From Xanthobacter flavus (lineage in GTDB: Bacteria > Pseudomonadota > Alphaproteobacteria > Rhizobiales > Xanthobacteraceae): a stretch of 64,000 nt of DNA. The notes below the pieces were generated by a model. It was not told the origin of the DNA. It ran no database searches and saw only the letters and a list, made by a program, of their open reading frames with translations. Shown piece by piece: positions 48,751 to 56,947 of the stretch (position 1 is the first letter of the stretch; the number at the start of each line of letters is the position of its first letter). A program made the translations under genes and the position numbers. The stretch is from positions 1,800,501 to 1,864,500 of the forward strand of contig NZ_JAGGML010000001.1 of assembly GCF_017875275.1 (NCBI RefSeq), in the 5' to 3' direction.

Positions 48751-49743
48751 TCAGTTCGGGAGGAAGTCGTTGGTGTAAAACTTCGCGCCCTGGGCGGGGT
48801 CGATGTCCACGCCAGAGTATTTGGAGAGGATGTCCAAGGTTCCGGCGATGTCCTTGGGGTCCGTCCACAGGGGCGGCTTCTTCTCGGTGAGGGCCGTGTG
48901 CAGGAGCGGCAGGGTCACAGTCCAGCTGGCGAGAAGGGTCTCGCGTTTACCTGCCTTCGGGTTCACCTTAAGCATGGCATCCACGGCGCCTTGCGGATTC
49001 GACTTGGCTTCCGCGATGGACTTCTGCAGCGCGCGCAGGAAACGCTTGGCGAGGTCCGGGTTCTTCTCCAGAAGGTCCGGACGCACGATGACGGAGCCGT
49101 TCACCGTGTTGACGCCGAAATCGGCGAAAAGCATGGCGTAGACAGGCTTTCCAGTGGCTTCCTCGATCAGCGGCTTCTGGTCGTTGACGTTGCCGAGGAG
49201 GAAGTCGGCCTGGCCGGAAATCACCGCGTTGCGCTTGGTGGCGGCATCACCGGTGATGACCTTCACCTGGCTGTCCTGAATGCCGTTGACCTTCAGAAGT
49301 GCCGGCCACAGCTGGGAAAAACTGTCGCCCGGTGTATAGACGACAGTCTTGCCGATCATGTCCTTGGGGGTGCGGATGTTCTTGTCCGCGAAACCCTGCA
49401 CGGCCATGGGGCTCTTCTGCAGCATGATGCCCACGGCCTTGATGGGGGCGCCTTTGACGGCCGCCTTCACCATGGTGCCGAAGTCCGCGTAGCCGAACGT
49501 CGCGGAGCCCGCCGCCACCGCCTGCACGGTCGCGCCGGAGCCGCGCCCCTCCTCCACGGAAAGCTCGATACCCTCGGCCGGGAAGTATCCCTTCTCGATG
49601 CCGAGGTAGAACGGCGCATGCTCGCCGTAATTGTACCAGTTCAGCAGCAGCGTCACCTTGTCGGCAGCAGCGGCCGAAAGGGTGGTGCACAGGAGCACCG
49701 CCGCACCGCCAAGCCACGCGCCGAACCTCGCCTTGAGCGCCAT
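48751..49743 (-). CDS. ABC transporter substrate-binding protein, NMT1/THI5 (SsuA) type
   Basis: The 330-residue periplasmic protein has a signal peptide (AWLGGAAVLLCTTLSAAAA) and the NMT1/SsuA fold: KVTLLLNWYNYGEHAPFYLGIEKGYFPAEGIELSVEEGRGSG near residues 28-70, then GYADFGTMVKAAVKGAPIKAVG and TPGDSFSQLWPALLKVNG. This family binds thiamine precursors, sulfonates, taurine or aromatic acids. No permease or ATPase gene is in the window, so it must use components encoded elsewhere. GGGAGGATAAG precedes the ATG at 49743. A TAAC-N6-GTTA site is in its promoter, linking it to the catabolic regulon. Confidence 0.88.
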   Translation of the reverse strand: MALKARFGAWLGGAAVLLCTTLSAAAADKVTLLLNWYNYGEHAPFYLGIEKGYFPAEGIELSVEEGRGSGATVQAVAAGSATFGYADFGTMVKAAVKGAPIKAVGIMLQKSPMAVQGFADKNIRTPKDMIGKTVVYTPGDSFSQLWPALLKVNGIQDSQVKVITGDAATKRNAVISGQADFLLGNVNDQKPLIEEATGKPVYAMLFADFGVNTVNGSVIVRPDLLEKNPDLAKRFLRALQKSIAEAKSNPQGAVDAMLKVNPKAGKRETLLASWTVTLPLLHTALTEKKPPLWTDPKDIAGTLDILSKYSGVDIDPAQGAKFYTNDFLPN

Positions 49744-49867
49744 CTTATCCTCCCGTTCCATCCGGCCCGTATCATGTGCGGGCCTTGTCGTGTCACTCCC
49801 GCCCCCGCGTTGGCGCGCATCAGGGCGAGGCAGATCCCATCGGCGGGGCAACCCGCCGCGAGTTATC

Positions 49868-49881
49868 TAACCATATAGTTA
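49868..49881. promoter_or_regulatory. TAAC-N6-GTTA operator upstream of the ABC binding-protein gene
   Basis: TAAC-CATATA-GTTA, 125 bases before the start at 49743. Fourth copy of the palindrome. The surrounding AGTTATCTAACCATATAG is AT-rich compared with its setting. Confidence 0.65.
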
Positions 49882-49970
49882 CGTCCGCTCCGCGACGTGT
49901 CAAATGGAGGTGTTCGAACTTTCCCCATCGTCAGCCACAGACCCCCACCACCCGCGCCGCCGAAGGTCGC

Positions 49971-50660
49971 TCAGTCCTCACCCGGAGCGCGACGACGGCG
50001 GACCTTGAAATCGGCCTTCAGCTCGGCGCGGCTGTAGTGGTTGTTGCCTTCCACCAACTGCGTCAGCATCGCGAGGAAGGCTGAGCGGTATTCCGGATCG
50101 AGCGGCTCCAGCAGGCGCTGCTGGGCGCGGACCATGGCCTCATACATCTCGCCCACCAGCGTCCGGCCCTCATCGGTGAGGAAGGCGTTCATGGCGCGCC
50201 GGTCCGTCTCAGAGCGCTCGCGGCGGACGAGGCCGCGCTCGGCAAGGCGCTCGAGCACGTCCGCGACATTGGTGCGGTCGATGCCCACCTCGACGCCGAT
50301 GGTGCGCTGGTCGCTGCCGGAATGCTGGAGCAGCGTGGTCATGAGGCCGTATTGCACGGGCGTGATGTTGAAGGCCTTGCACTCCTCCAGAAAGATGGCG
50401 GAGTGGATCTGATGCAGCCGGCGCACCAGATAGCCGGGCCGCTCCCACAGCGGCATGGAGGGGGACGAAGCGCCGGCGGCATCGTGGGTAACAGCCACCT
50501 CGCGCAAGGTGGCCTCCGCATCGCGGCCCTGCGCGTCCGAGATTGGGACATCCCGGCCCGGATCGGGATCGGCGCCCCGGATCTTCCGCCCTGCGCCGAG
50601 CCGACGTGTCCCCTTCCGATCCCGCGCCGATGTTGCGTCCACGGCACCGGAAGCCGTCAT
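49971..50660 (-). CDS. MarR family transcriptional regulator
   Basis: The 229-residue product has a basic N-terminal extension of about 75 residues and then a MarR domain: RLHQIHSAIFLEECKAFNITPVQYGLMTTLL, the helix-turn-helix QRTIGVEVGIDRTNVADVLERLAERGLV and the wing RRERSETDRRAMNAFLTDEGRTL. MarR regulators are released by aromatic acids and control degradation genes. It is divergent from the ABC binding-protein gene at 50928 and upstream of the large aromatic gene set. The ATG at 50660 has AAGGGGAACGAC upstream; the frame stays open to 50897, so the N-terminus could be longer. Confidence 0.88.
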   Translation of the reverse strand: MTASGAVDATSARDRKGTRRLGAGRKIRGADPDPGRDVPISDAQGRDAEATLREVAVTHDAAGASSPSMPLWERPGYLVRRLHQIHSAIFLEECKAFNITPVQYGLMTTLLQHSGSDQRTIGVEVGIDRTNVADVLERLAERGLVRRERSETDRRAMNAFLTDEGRTLVGEMYEAMVRAQQRLLEPLDPEYRSAFLAMLTQLVEGNNHYSRAELKADFKVRRRRAPGED

Positions 50661-50872
50661 GTCGTTCCCCTTCAAGGCCTCACCTTTCATCTTCCTCGAG
50701 CGACAGCCCGCGACGGCACGAGCCCACATGATGCCTTGGCCAAGAAGAATGGGAGCACACTCGCCGCCGCGCCGGCAAGCGCCGGCAGCTATTGTTGAAT
50801 CCCGGCCTGGAAGGGACTTCCCAGCAGAGGCATGTTTCGTGCAGTGTACCACATTGTACCGCGCTCGATACG

Positions 50873-50907
50873 AGCTATTCCCGTGAGTTAAGCACACTGG
50901 AATAGCT
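50873..50907. promoter_or_regulatory. Inverted repeat AGCTATTCC-N17-GGAATAGCT between the MarR gene and an ABC binding-protein gene
   Basis: Perfect 9-bp arms ending 20 bases before the start of the gene at 50928. A second dyad GTAC-N6-GTAC (TGTACCACATTGTACC) lies just upstream at about 50846-50861. Candidate operators of the divergently encoded MarR protein. Confidence 0.5.
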
Positions 50908-50927
50908 ACCAGAAAAGGATCAACCCG

Positions 50928-51944
50928 ATGTTTGGACTGTCTGCCCCGGCCCTCCTTGCATCAATTGTAGGCTGTATGCTGACTATCTTACCGGCACATG
51001 CAGCGGACGTGATCCGCGTCCGGCTGGATTGGACGCCCTGGGGCGTCCACGCCCCCTTCCACCTTGCCGCGAAGAAGGGACTCTTCGCCGCCAACGGGCT
51101 CGATGTGGAGCTGGTGGATGGCAACGGCTCCGTGTCAACCGTGCAGATCGTCGGCAATGGTGAGTACGACGTTGGCCATGCGGCACTCGCGCCCATGGCC
51201 ATCGCCCGCGCCAAGGGCCTGAACGTAAAGGCCATCGCCGGCTTCGTGCGCCAGAACGACATCGGCCTTCTGGTTCCGAAGGACAGCGGCATCACCGGCC
51301 CGGCCGACCTGAAGGGCAAGAAGCTGGCCTTCACCGCCGGCTCGCTCGAAGCCCCCTTCATCGATCGCTTCCTGGCCGCCGGCGGCCTGAAGCGGTCGGA
51401 CGTGGAGCTGATCGCCGTGGATGCGTCCGCCAAGGGCGGCACCTACATGGCCGGACGCTCGGACGGGGTCTTCTCCACCGTGCCCTTCATCCTGCCCGTG
51501 GTGAATGCGCAGCGCCCCTCCAGCACCATCAACTTCACCACCTATGGCCTGACCTTCCCGAGCTTCGGCCTGTTCGCCACCGAGAAGAGCATCGCGGCCA
51601 AGACCGATGCGCTGCGCCGCTTCTCCAGCGTCGTCGCCGGCATGTGGACCTACATCATGGCCGGACACGAGGACGAGGCGGTCGCCGCCATCATCGAGGC
51701 CCGGCCGAACGCCAAGCTCAATCCGGCCATCCTGCGCCAGCAGATCGACGTGCTGAAGGGGTTCGTCGCCACCCCGGCCACCAAGGACAAGCCCATGGGC
51801 ATCATGGCCGAGGCCGACTGGCGGCAGGGGCTGGACGTTCTCGCGGATGGCAGTCTCGTCCCGGCCGGTCAGACCGCCCCGGACTTCTTCACCAACGACC
51901 TGATCGATACCACGATCTCGGCACGGGTCGCCTCCGGCAAGTAG
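50928..51944 (+). CDS. ABC transporter substrate-binding protein, NMT1/THI5 type
   Basis: The 338-residue protein has a signal peptide (ALLASIVGCMLTILPAHAA) and the family pattern IRVRLDWTPWGVHAPFHLAAKKGLFAANGLDVELVDGNGS, GHAALAPMAIARAKGLNVKAIAG, KGKKLAFTAGSLEAPFID. It is related in fold to the protein at 48751 but only distantly similar in sequence. It is likely the uptake receptor for the compound degraded by the gene set downstream, with permease and ATPase encoded elsewhere. AAAAGGATCAACCCG precedes the ATG. Divergent from the MarR gene, with the inverted repeat at 50873 in its promoter. Confidence 0.88.
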   Translation: MFGLSAPALLASIVGCMLTILPAHAADVIRVRLDWTPWGVHAPFHLAAKKGLFAANGLDVELVDGNGSVSTVQIVGNGEYDVGHAALAPMAIARAKGLNVKAIAGFVRQNDIGLLVPKDSGITGPADLKGKKLAFTAGSLEAPFIDRFLAAGGLKRSDVELIAVDASAKGGTYMAGRSDGVFSTVPFILPVVNAQRPSSTINFTTYGLTFPSFGLFATEKSIAAKTDALRRFSSVVAGMWTYIMAGHEDEAVAAIIEARPNAKLNPAILRQQIDVLKGFVATPATKDKPMGIMAEADWRQGLDVLADGSLVPAGQTAPDFFTNDLIDTTISARVASGK

Positions 51945-52029
51945 GCCCACACGTAGACACGCCCGCGGCCGGTGCGCCGGACGCGGGCGTTGGCGACGAT
52001 CAAACTCGGGCCGGTTGCCGGCCCGAGCC

Positions 52030-53451
52030 TCAGCCCCGGATTTCCACTTCAGGGCATGCCGGCGCCGGCATCCCAGCGGCGATCTCGGCGGCGGCGGCAA
52101 GCAGCGCCATATCGTGGTTCCAGCGCCCCACCAGCTGCACGCCGAGCGGCCCGCCATTCTCCGCAAGCCCGACGGGTAGCGCGAGAGCGGGGTGGCCCGA
52201 AAGATCGAAGAGCGACAAAGCCGAAGTCCACTCCGCCCGCAGCGGCCCCACGGCCTCGCCGTCAATCACCAGGGGCGCCGAAAGGTCGAAATCGGCGGCC
52301 ACCAGCGGGGCGGAGAGGCAGGGGGTGAGAATGAAATCGTATTGCGCGAACTTCGCCTGCACCCCACGGAACAGCTGGGCGCGGGCCACCTGGGCGCGCA
52401 TCAGGTCGAGGGCGGTGAACCCCCGCGCCGCCTCGATTCCCGCCCTGAGTGCCGGCGACAGCCGCGCGAAATCCTCTGCGGAGGTCGTAGCAAATCGCAG
52501 CGCCCAGTTCGTCTGCTGCAGGGTGCTCCAGATGGGATCGGGCGCAGCGAGGGCATAATCCTCCTCCGCCACGTTGGCGCCCAGCCGCTCCAGCATGCGC
52601 ACCGCAGCGCGGGTCGCCGCCTCCACCTCGCGGGCGACACGGCCATTCCCGGCACGCATCCACAGAAGAACCCGCGCACCTTCGAGGCCGCCGCCGGTTG
52701 CGGCGAGCGGAGGGGCGCGCAGGCTCCAGGGATCGGCCGGCGACGGCCCGGCGACCACGGGCAGGGTTGCCGCGATATCGGCGACGCTTCGGCCGATCAG
52801 CCCCAGATGGATGAAGCTGCCGAAGGCATCCGGCACCCGCTCGTGCGGCACGAGGCCCAGCGTCGGCTTGAAGCCGTAGGTGCCGGTGGCCGCGGCCGGC
52901 AGGCGGCTGGAGCAGCCGGCGTCGGTCGCGAGCGTCACCGGCGTCACCCCGAGCGCGACGCTCGTCCCGGCCCCGGAGGACGAGCCACCGCAGGTGAGGC
53001 CCGCCGCGAACGGGTTCAGCGTCAGCCCGGTGAGGGGCGAGAAGCCCAGCGGCGAATGGGCAAATTCCGTCGTCGTCGTCTTTCCGATGACGATGGCGCC
53101 CGCCGCCCTGAGCCGGGCCACGGCCGCGATATCCGACGCCGCCGGCGCGGCCTCAGCGAACAGCTGTGAACCCCAGCGCGTGGGCAGTCCGGCGCAATCG
53201 AGAATGTCCTTCACGGCGATCGGGACGCCCGCGAGCGGACCGGGCGTCTCGCCGGCGGCCGTGCGCGCGTCCATATCCGCCGCCGCCGCGCTCGCGCCCG
53301 CGCCGTCGAGCGCGGCGAAGCAATTGTACCCCGCCTGGGCCGCCTGCGCGCGGGCCAGCGCCGCGTCCACCGTCTCGCTCACCCGCCGCGTGCCGGCGGC
53401 ATGGGCTGCGGCGAGGCGTGCGACCTCGCTTTCTCGTGCAATCGCGTTCAT
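52030..53451 (-). CDS. Amidase signature family hydrolase
   Basis: The 473-residue enzyme has the amidase signature Ser-cisSer-Lys triad: Lys in PIAVKDILD, the Gly-Ser loop TCGGSSSGAGTSVALG, and the nucleophile Ser in TDAGCSSRLPAAATG. The last motif is usually GGSIRIPA; here the second Gly is Cys. The family hydrolyses amides, including amidated aromatic acids and ring-cleavage products of N-heterocycles. The ATG at 53451 is two bases past the stop of the dioxygenase beta gene, so it is the last gene of that transcript and probably acts late in the pathway. Confidence 0.9.
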   Translation of the reverse strand: MNAIARESEVARLAAAHAAGTRRVSETVDAALARAQAAQAGYNCFAALDGAGASAAAADMDARTAAGETPGPLAGVPIAVKDILDCAGLPTRWGSQLFAEAAPAASDIAAVARLRAAGAIVIGKTTTTEFAHSPLGFSPLTGLTLNPFAAGLTCGGSSSGAGTSVALGVTPVTLATDAGCSSRLPAAATGTYGFKPTLGLVPHERVPDAFGSFIHLGLIGRSVADIAATLPVVAGPSPADPWSLRAPPLAATGGGLEGARVLLWMRAGNGRVAREVEAATRAAVRMLERLGANVAEEDYALAAPDPIWSTLQQTNWALRFATTSAEDFARLSPALRAGIEAARGFTALDLMRAQVARAQLFRGVQAKFAQYDFILTPCLSAPLVAADFDLSAPLVIDGEAVGPLRAEWTSALSLFDLSGHPALALPVGLAENGGPLGVQLVGRWNHDMALLAAAAEIAAGMPAPACPEVEIRG

Positions 53452-53453
53452 GC

Positions 53454-53975
53454 TCAAACCGGGATGCACAGAGCGTTGTCGATGAGCAGGCTGTCGTAAA
53501 CGCAAATGCGCGAGGCGAGCTTCAGCCCGCCCTCCTCCCGCACGAAACGGTCGATGTAGCGGCCCACCTGGTGGATGGTCGCGTCCGGCCGGTCGAACAG
53601 CACCTGGAACACCACATAGTTCGCGGTGGCGTCGACGCTGCCGTCCTCCGCCTCGGCGACCTTCAGGTTGCCCACCATGTGCCGCAAATAACGCGGCGCG
53701 AACATGGCGGTCTTCTCCAGCGCGAACGCCCGGTCCCGGATCATGCCGCGGTTCTCGCAATAGATCAGGCCCACCGGGAGCTTCCGGTCGTAATTCTCGC
53801 GCGAGATGATGTTGTAGAAGCCATTGACGGTGAACATCTCGGCCCAGTCCGCCAGCCGCTGCTGGTCGAGGGCGGAGGCATAGGCCTCGTTGAAGGCCTC
53901 CACCTCCGCCTTAAGCAGCAGGGCATCGATCAGATCTTCACGGGAGGGCGCATTTGCACTCGTGGGGTTCAGCAT
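53454..53975 (-). CDS. Aromatic ring-hydroxylating dioxygenase beta subunit
   Basis: The 173-residue protein has the small-subunit fold of Rieske dioxygenases (SnoaL-like): EVEAFNEAYASALDQQRLADWAEMFT, YNIISRENYDRKLPVGLIYCENRGMIRDRA, then PRYLRHMVGN and FVREEGGLKLASRICVYDSLLIDN. It is structural, packing under the alpha subunit in an alpha3beta3 mushroom. It lies 12 bases after the alpha-subunit stop. The sequence style is that of the anthranilate/salicylate hydroxylase branch (AndAd/NagH type). Confidence 0.88.
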   Translation of the reverse strand: MLNPTSANAPSREDLIDALLLKAEVEAFNEAYASALDQQRLADWAEMFTVNGFYNIISRENYDRKLPVGLIYCENRGMIRDRAFALEKTAMFAPRYLRHMVGNLKVAEAEDGSVDATANYVVFQVLFDRPDATIHQVGRYIDRFVREEGGLKLASRICVYDSLLIDNALCIPV

Positions 53976-53987
53976 GTTCGCGCCTCC

Positions 53988-56861
53988 TCAGGCGATACCC
54001 ATGGCGTCGCGCCAGTGGCGATACATGGCGCGGATGGCGGCTTCCGAAATCAGCGTGTCGGCGGTGCCCGCCTCGGTGCCGGGATCGAGCTTCACCAGAT
54101 GTTTGCCACCGGGCACGCCGATCATGCCGTCCTGCACGAACTTGATCGCCTCGTTGTCCTCCAGCCCCAGGAAGCCGGCCGGACCCATCAGGTTGCCCTG
54201 GCGCAGCCGATGGCGGGTCATCTCCTCGTCATCGCCCTCGAAGCCGAACATGGTCCATTTCATGATGAACTCGTTCGGGCCGGTCGGCACGATGTGGCGG
54301 ATGCCCAGCGTGTTCATCTCCCGCTGCACGATGAGGTTCGGCCAGATGGTCGCCATGGTGACGGACCACGGGCTGTCGAACTCGTCGATGAAGTCCATGA
54401 AGCGCGGCTCCTCGAGGGTCATGCCCTCCTTGTAGGCGCGCATTTCCTTCTTCTTGTCCTCGGACACCACGGCATCCGACTTGGCGGACGCCATCACCCC
54501 GTGCCGGCCGGAGGGGTCCGCCAGCATCAGAGACTTGTTGCCCGCCACAAGCAGGCCGAACGTGACCAGGAAGGTATGCAGCAGGGTCGCGTGATAGGGG
54601 TCCTTGAGGTTCTCGTGATAGAGCTTCCAGTTGCCCGGCAGGCTGTGGCGATAGTGGCCCAGCAGCTTGGGCTTGCGGCCGTCGAAGGTGGCCTCGAACT
54701 CGCGCAGCACCTCGGGGCCGAGATAGTCCGGGAAGCTCTCCATGTCCTCCGCGTAGGAGGCGAAGACGACGCCGCGATGGGTGGTCACGTTGAGCTGCTT
54801 CAGGCCATGGTCCGCCGGCTTGAAGTCCTTCGGCATGCCGCCCTTGCCATCCACCCCGCGGCGGAAGGGGACGCCCACGAGATTGCCTTTCAGGTCATAC
54901 GACCACTGGTGATAGGGGCAGACGAACTCCTTGGCATTGCCCGACAATTCCCGGCAGAATTCGGCCGCGCGATGGGCGCAGCGGTTCTCGAAGACGTGGA
55001 TGGTGCCGTCTTCCGCGCGGGCGACCACCACGGGGGTCGGGCCGACATTGGAGCGGACGAAGTCGCCGGGATTTTCGATCTCGCATTCCAGCGCGACGAA
55101 ATTCCAGGTGCGCCCGTGGAAGATGCGCTCCACCTCGCGGTGGTACACGGTTTCGTCCGTATAGACCCAGTCGGGGATGATGGAGAGGCCTTCATCGGGC
55201 CACACATATTTCTTCGTGAACTGGACGTCGGGGCTCGCGCTCATGTCGTCCTCCTCAGGATCGATCGGCGTGGGTTCAAAATCGCCCGGCGCAAGGAGAC
55301 GCGCGCCGTGGGCGGCAAGGTCGAAGGGGGTGCCGGCGGCCAGCTCCGCGCGGGCGGCGCGGATGGCGGCGGCTTCGGAGAAGGCGATCACAGCCGTGAC
55401 GCGCCCGTCCGCGACGGTGCGGTAGACGGCGCCCGCAGCGCCGTCCGTGCCGCTCAGAGCCACCGCGTCTCCGGTGCCGGGCACGCCCAGCATCTGGATG
55501 TTGAGGCCGAACTGGTCGGTCCAGAACCACGGCGCCCTCTCGGCCCGCGCGGTGTCGTCCCCGGCGATGCTGCGGCCGGCGGCGGCACCCTGCTCCTCGG
55601 CATTCTGCCAGCTTTCGAGCCGGCCGCGCCGGCCGTTCAGCGGGGCATGATGGAGCGCGCAATCGCCCGCCGCCCATATGCCGTCGATGGTGGTGCGCCC
55701 GGACGCATCCACCACGATGCCGCCCGCGACCTCGCAGCCGGCGGAGGCGGCAAGGTCCGTCTCGGGCACGAGGCCGACGCCCACCAGAACCGTGTCTGCA
55801 AGGATCTCGCCGGCTGTGGTCGCGAGCGCCAGAGCGCCGCCGCGCGGGGCGATCGCCTTCACCGCCACATCGCGCCGGATATCGACGCCATGGGCTTGCG
55901 CGAGCCGGCGGAAGGCGGCGCCCAGGGGCGGCGGCAGGAGGCGGGACATCAGCTCGCCCTCGCGCTCCAGCAGCACCACCTTGAGACCGCGCGCCCGGGC
56001 GGCGGAGGCAAGTTCCAGCCCGATGAAGCCGCCGCCCACCACGGCAACGGTGCCGGCGGATGCCAGGGACGCGGCGATGGAGCGGGCATCCTCCAGCGTG
56101 CGCAGGTGATGCACACCGGGCAGGTCATCGCCCGCAACGCCGAGGCGGCGGGCCGTTCCGCCGGTGGCGATCAGGAGCGCGCCATAGGAGATTTCCGTTC
56201 CATCAGAAAGGGTTGCGATGCGCGACGCCGCATCGACCCCGGCCACGCGCAGGCCCGGATGGAACGTCACGCCCAGCGCCGCCACGTCGGCGGGCGGGAG
56301 GCGGCAGGCGGAGGCGGGATCGAAGGTTTCGCCCAGCGCCTCCTTGGACAAAGGAGGCCGCTCATAGGGCAGATGCGGCTCGGCGCCGACGAGATGAATG
56401 GGGGCGGAAAAGCCGGCCGCGCGCGCCGCGCGGATGGCGGCGGCGGCGGCCTGGCCGGCTCCCGCGATCACGAGCGGAAGCTGATCTCGTCCCGTTTTTT
56501 CAAGCACTTGATCCGCATCGACAGGCGCCTCATCGGCGCGGCCGGTGCTGGCGGTTTCGAGGTCGACGAGCACATCGCCGCCCTCCACCTTGGCGGCATA
56601 GGTGGTGAGGTCCTGGGTGAGGGGAGCGCACAAAGCGCGGCCGGTGCGGATGTCGAAGACGCCCTGGTGGAGGGGGCATTCGATGGTGCCATTCTCCACA
56701 TAGCCATCCTTCAGGAAGGCCAGCGCGTGGGTGCAGATGCCGTGGGTGGCGTGAACCTCATTCTCTTGACGGAACAAGGCGATAGGCACACCGTCCACCT
56801 CCACCCCGGTGACGCCGCCGTCGCGCAGCGCGTCGAGTTCCGCCACCTTCCTGAAGCCCAT
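53988..56861 (-). CDS. Fused Rieske ferredoxin - FAD ferredoxin reductase - ring-hydroxylating dioxygenase alpha subunit
   Basis: One 957-residue frame holds three usually separate parts. Residues 1-108 are a Rieske ferredoxin (CTHALAF ... ECPLHQG). Residues 128-530 are an FAD/NADH ferredoxin reductase (VIAGAGQAAAAAIRA; VAVVGGGFIGLELASAARARG; GIWAAGDCA). Residues 540-957 are the oxygenase alpha subunit, with Rieske ligands in CAHRAAEFC and FVCPYHQWSY and the mononuclear iron site ENLKDPYHATLLH plus a late acid. The alpha part resembles salicylate 5-hydroxylase and anthranilate dioxygenase large subunits. At the junction an ATG at 55244 is preceded by GAGGAGG, so alpha may also be made alone as 418 residues. 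Confidence 0.88.
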   Translation of the reverse strand: MGFRKVAELDALRDGGVTGVEVDGVPIALFRQENEVHATHGICTHALAFLKDGYVENGTIECPLHQGVFDIRTGRALCAPLTQDLTTYAAKVEGGDVLVDLETASTGRADEAPVDADQVLEKTGRDQLPLVIAGAGQAAAAAIRAARAAGFSAPIHLVGAEPHLPYERPPLSKEALGETFDPASACRLPPADVAALGVTFHPGLRVAGVDAASRIATLSDGTEISYGALLIATGGTARRLGVAGDDLPGVHHLRTLEDARSIAASLASAGTVAVVGGGFIGLELASAARARGLKVVLLEREGELMSRLLPPPLGAAFRRLAQAHGVDIRRDVAVKAIAPRGGALALATTAGEILADTVLVGVGLVPETDLAASAGCEVAGGIVVDASGRTTIDGIWAAGDCALHHAPLNGRRGRLESWQNAEEQGAAAGRSIAGDDTARAERAPWFWTDQFGLNIQMLGVPGTGDAVALSGTDGAAGAVYRTVADGRVTAVIAFSEAAAIRAARAELAAGTPFDLAAHGARLLAPGDFEPTPIDPEEDDMSASPDVQFTKKYVWPDEGLSIIPDWVYTDETVYHREVERIFHGRTWNFVALECEIENPGDFVRSNVGPTPVVVARAEDGTIHVFENRCAHRAAEFCRELSGNAKEFVCPYHQWSYDLKGNLVGVPFRRGVDGKGGMPKDFKPADHGLKQLNVTTHRGVVFASYAEDMESFPDYLGPEVLREFEATFDGRKPKLLGHYRHSLPGNWKLYHENLKDPYHATLLHTFLVTFGLLVAGNKSLMLADPSGRHGVMASAKSDAVVSEDKKKEMRAYKEGMTLEEPRFMDFIDEFDSPWSVTMATIWPNLIVQREMNTLGIRHIVPTGPNEFIMKWTMFGFEGDDEEMTRHRLRQGNLMGPAGFLGLEDNEAIKFVQDGMIGVPGGKHLVKLDPGTEAGTADTLISEAAIRAMYRHWRDAMGIA

Positions 56862-56888
56862 CGGATCCTCCCACCGTTTCCGGCGATT

Positions 56889-56908
56889 TTAATCAGTATA
56901 CCGAGTAA
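56889..56908. promoter_or_regulatory. Imperfect palindrome centred on GTATAC, upstream of the dioxygenase genes
   Basis: TTAATCAGTATACCGAGTAA, a 20-base dyad with 8 of 10 matching pairs, lies 28 bases before the start at 56861 in an AT-rich island. It is in the 86-base gap after the Fe-S/CoxG gene and may be an operator of an internal promoter for the dioxygenase, beta subunit and amidase genes. Confidence 0.45.
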
Positions 56909-56947
56909 TTTTCTGCCGCAAGCCGCTCGGTACTCACACGTTCGACA

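Noticed and set aside
55244-56861. Sequencing frameshift producing the dioxygenase fusion
   Set aside because: Both sides are in frame with conserved domains up to a short acidic linker, and no homopolymer run is visible at the junction. An error cannot be fully excluded, but the direct reading is a continuous frame.
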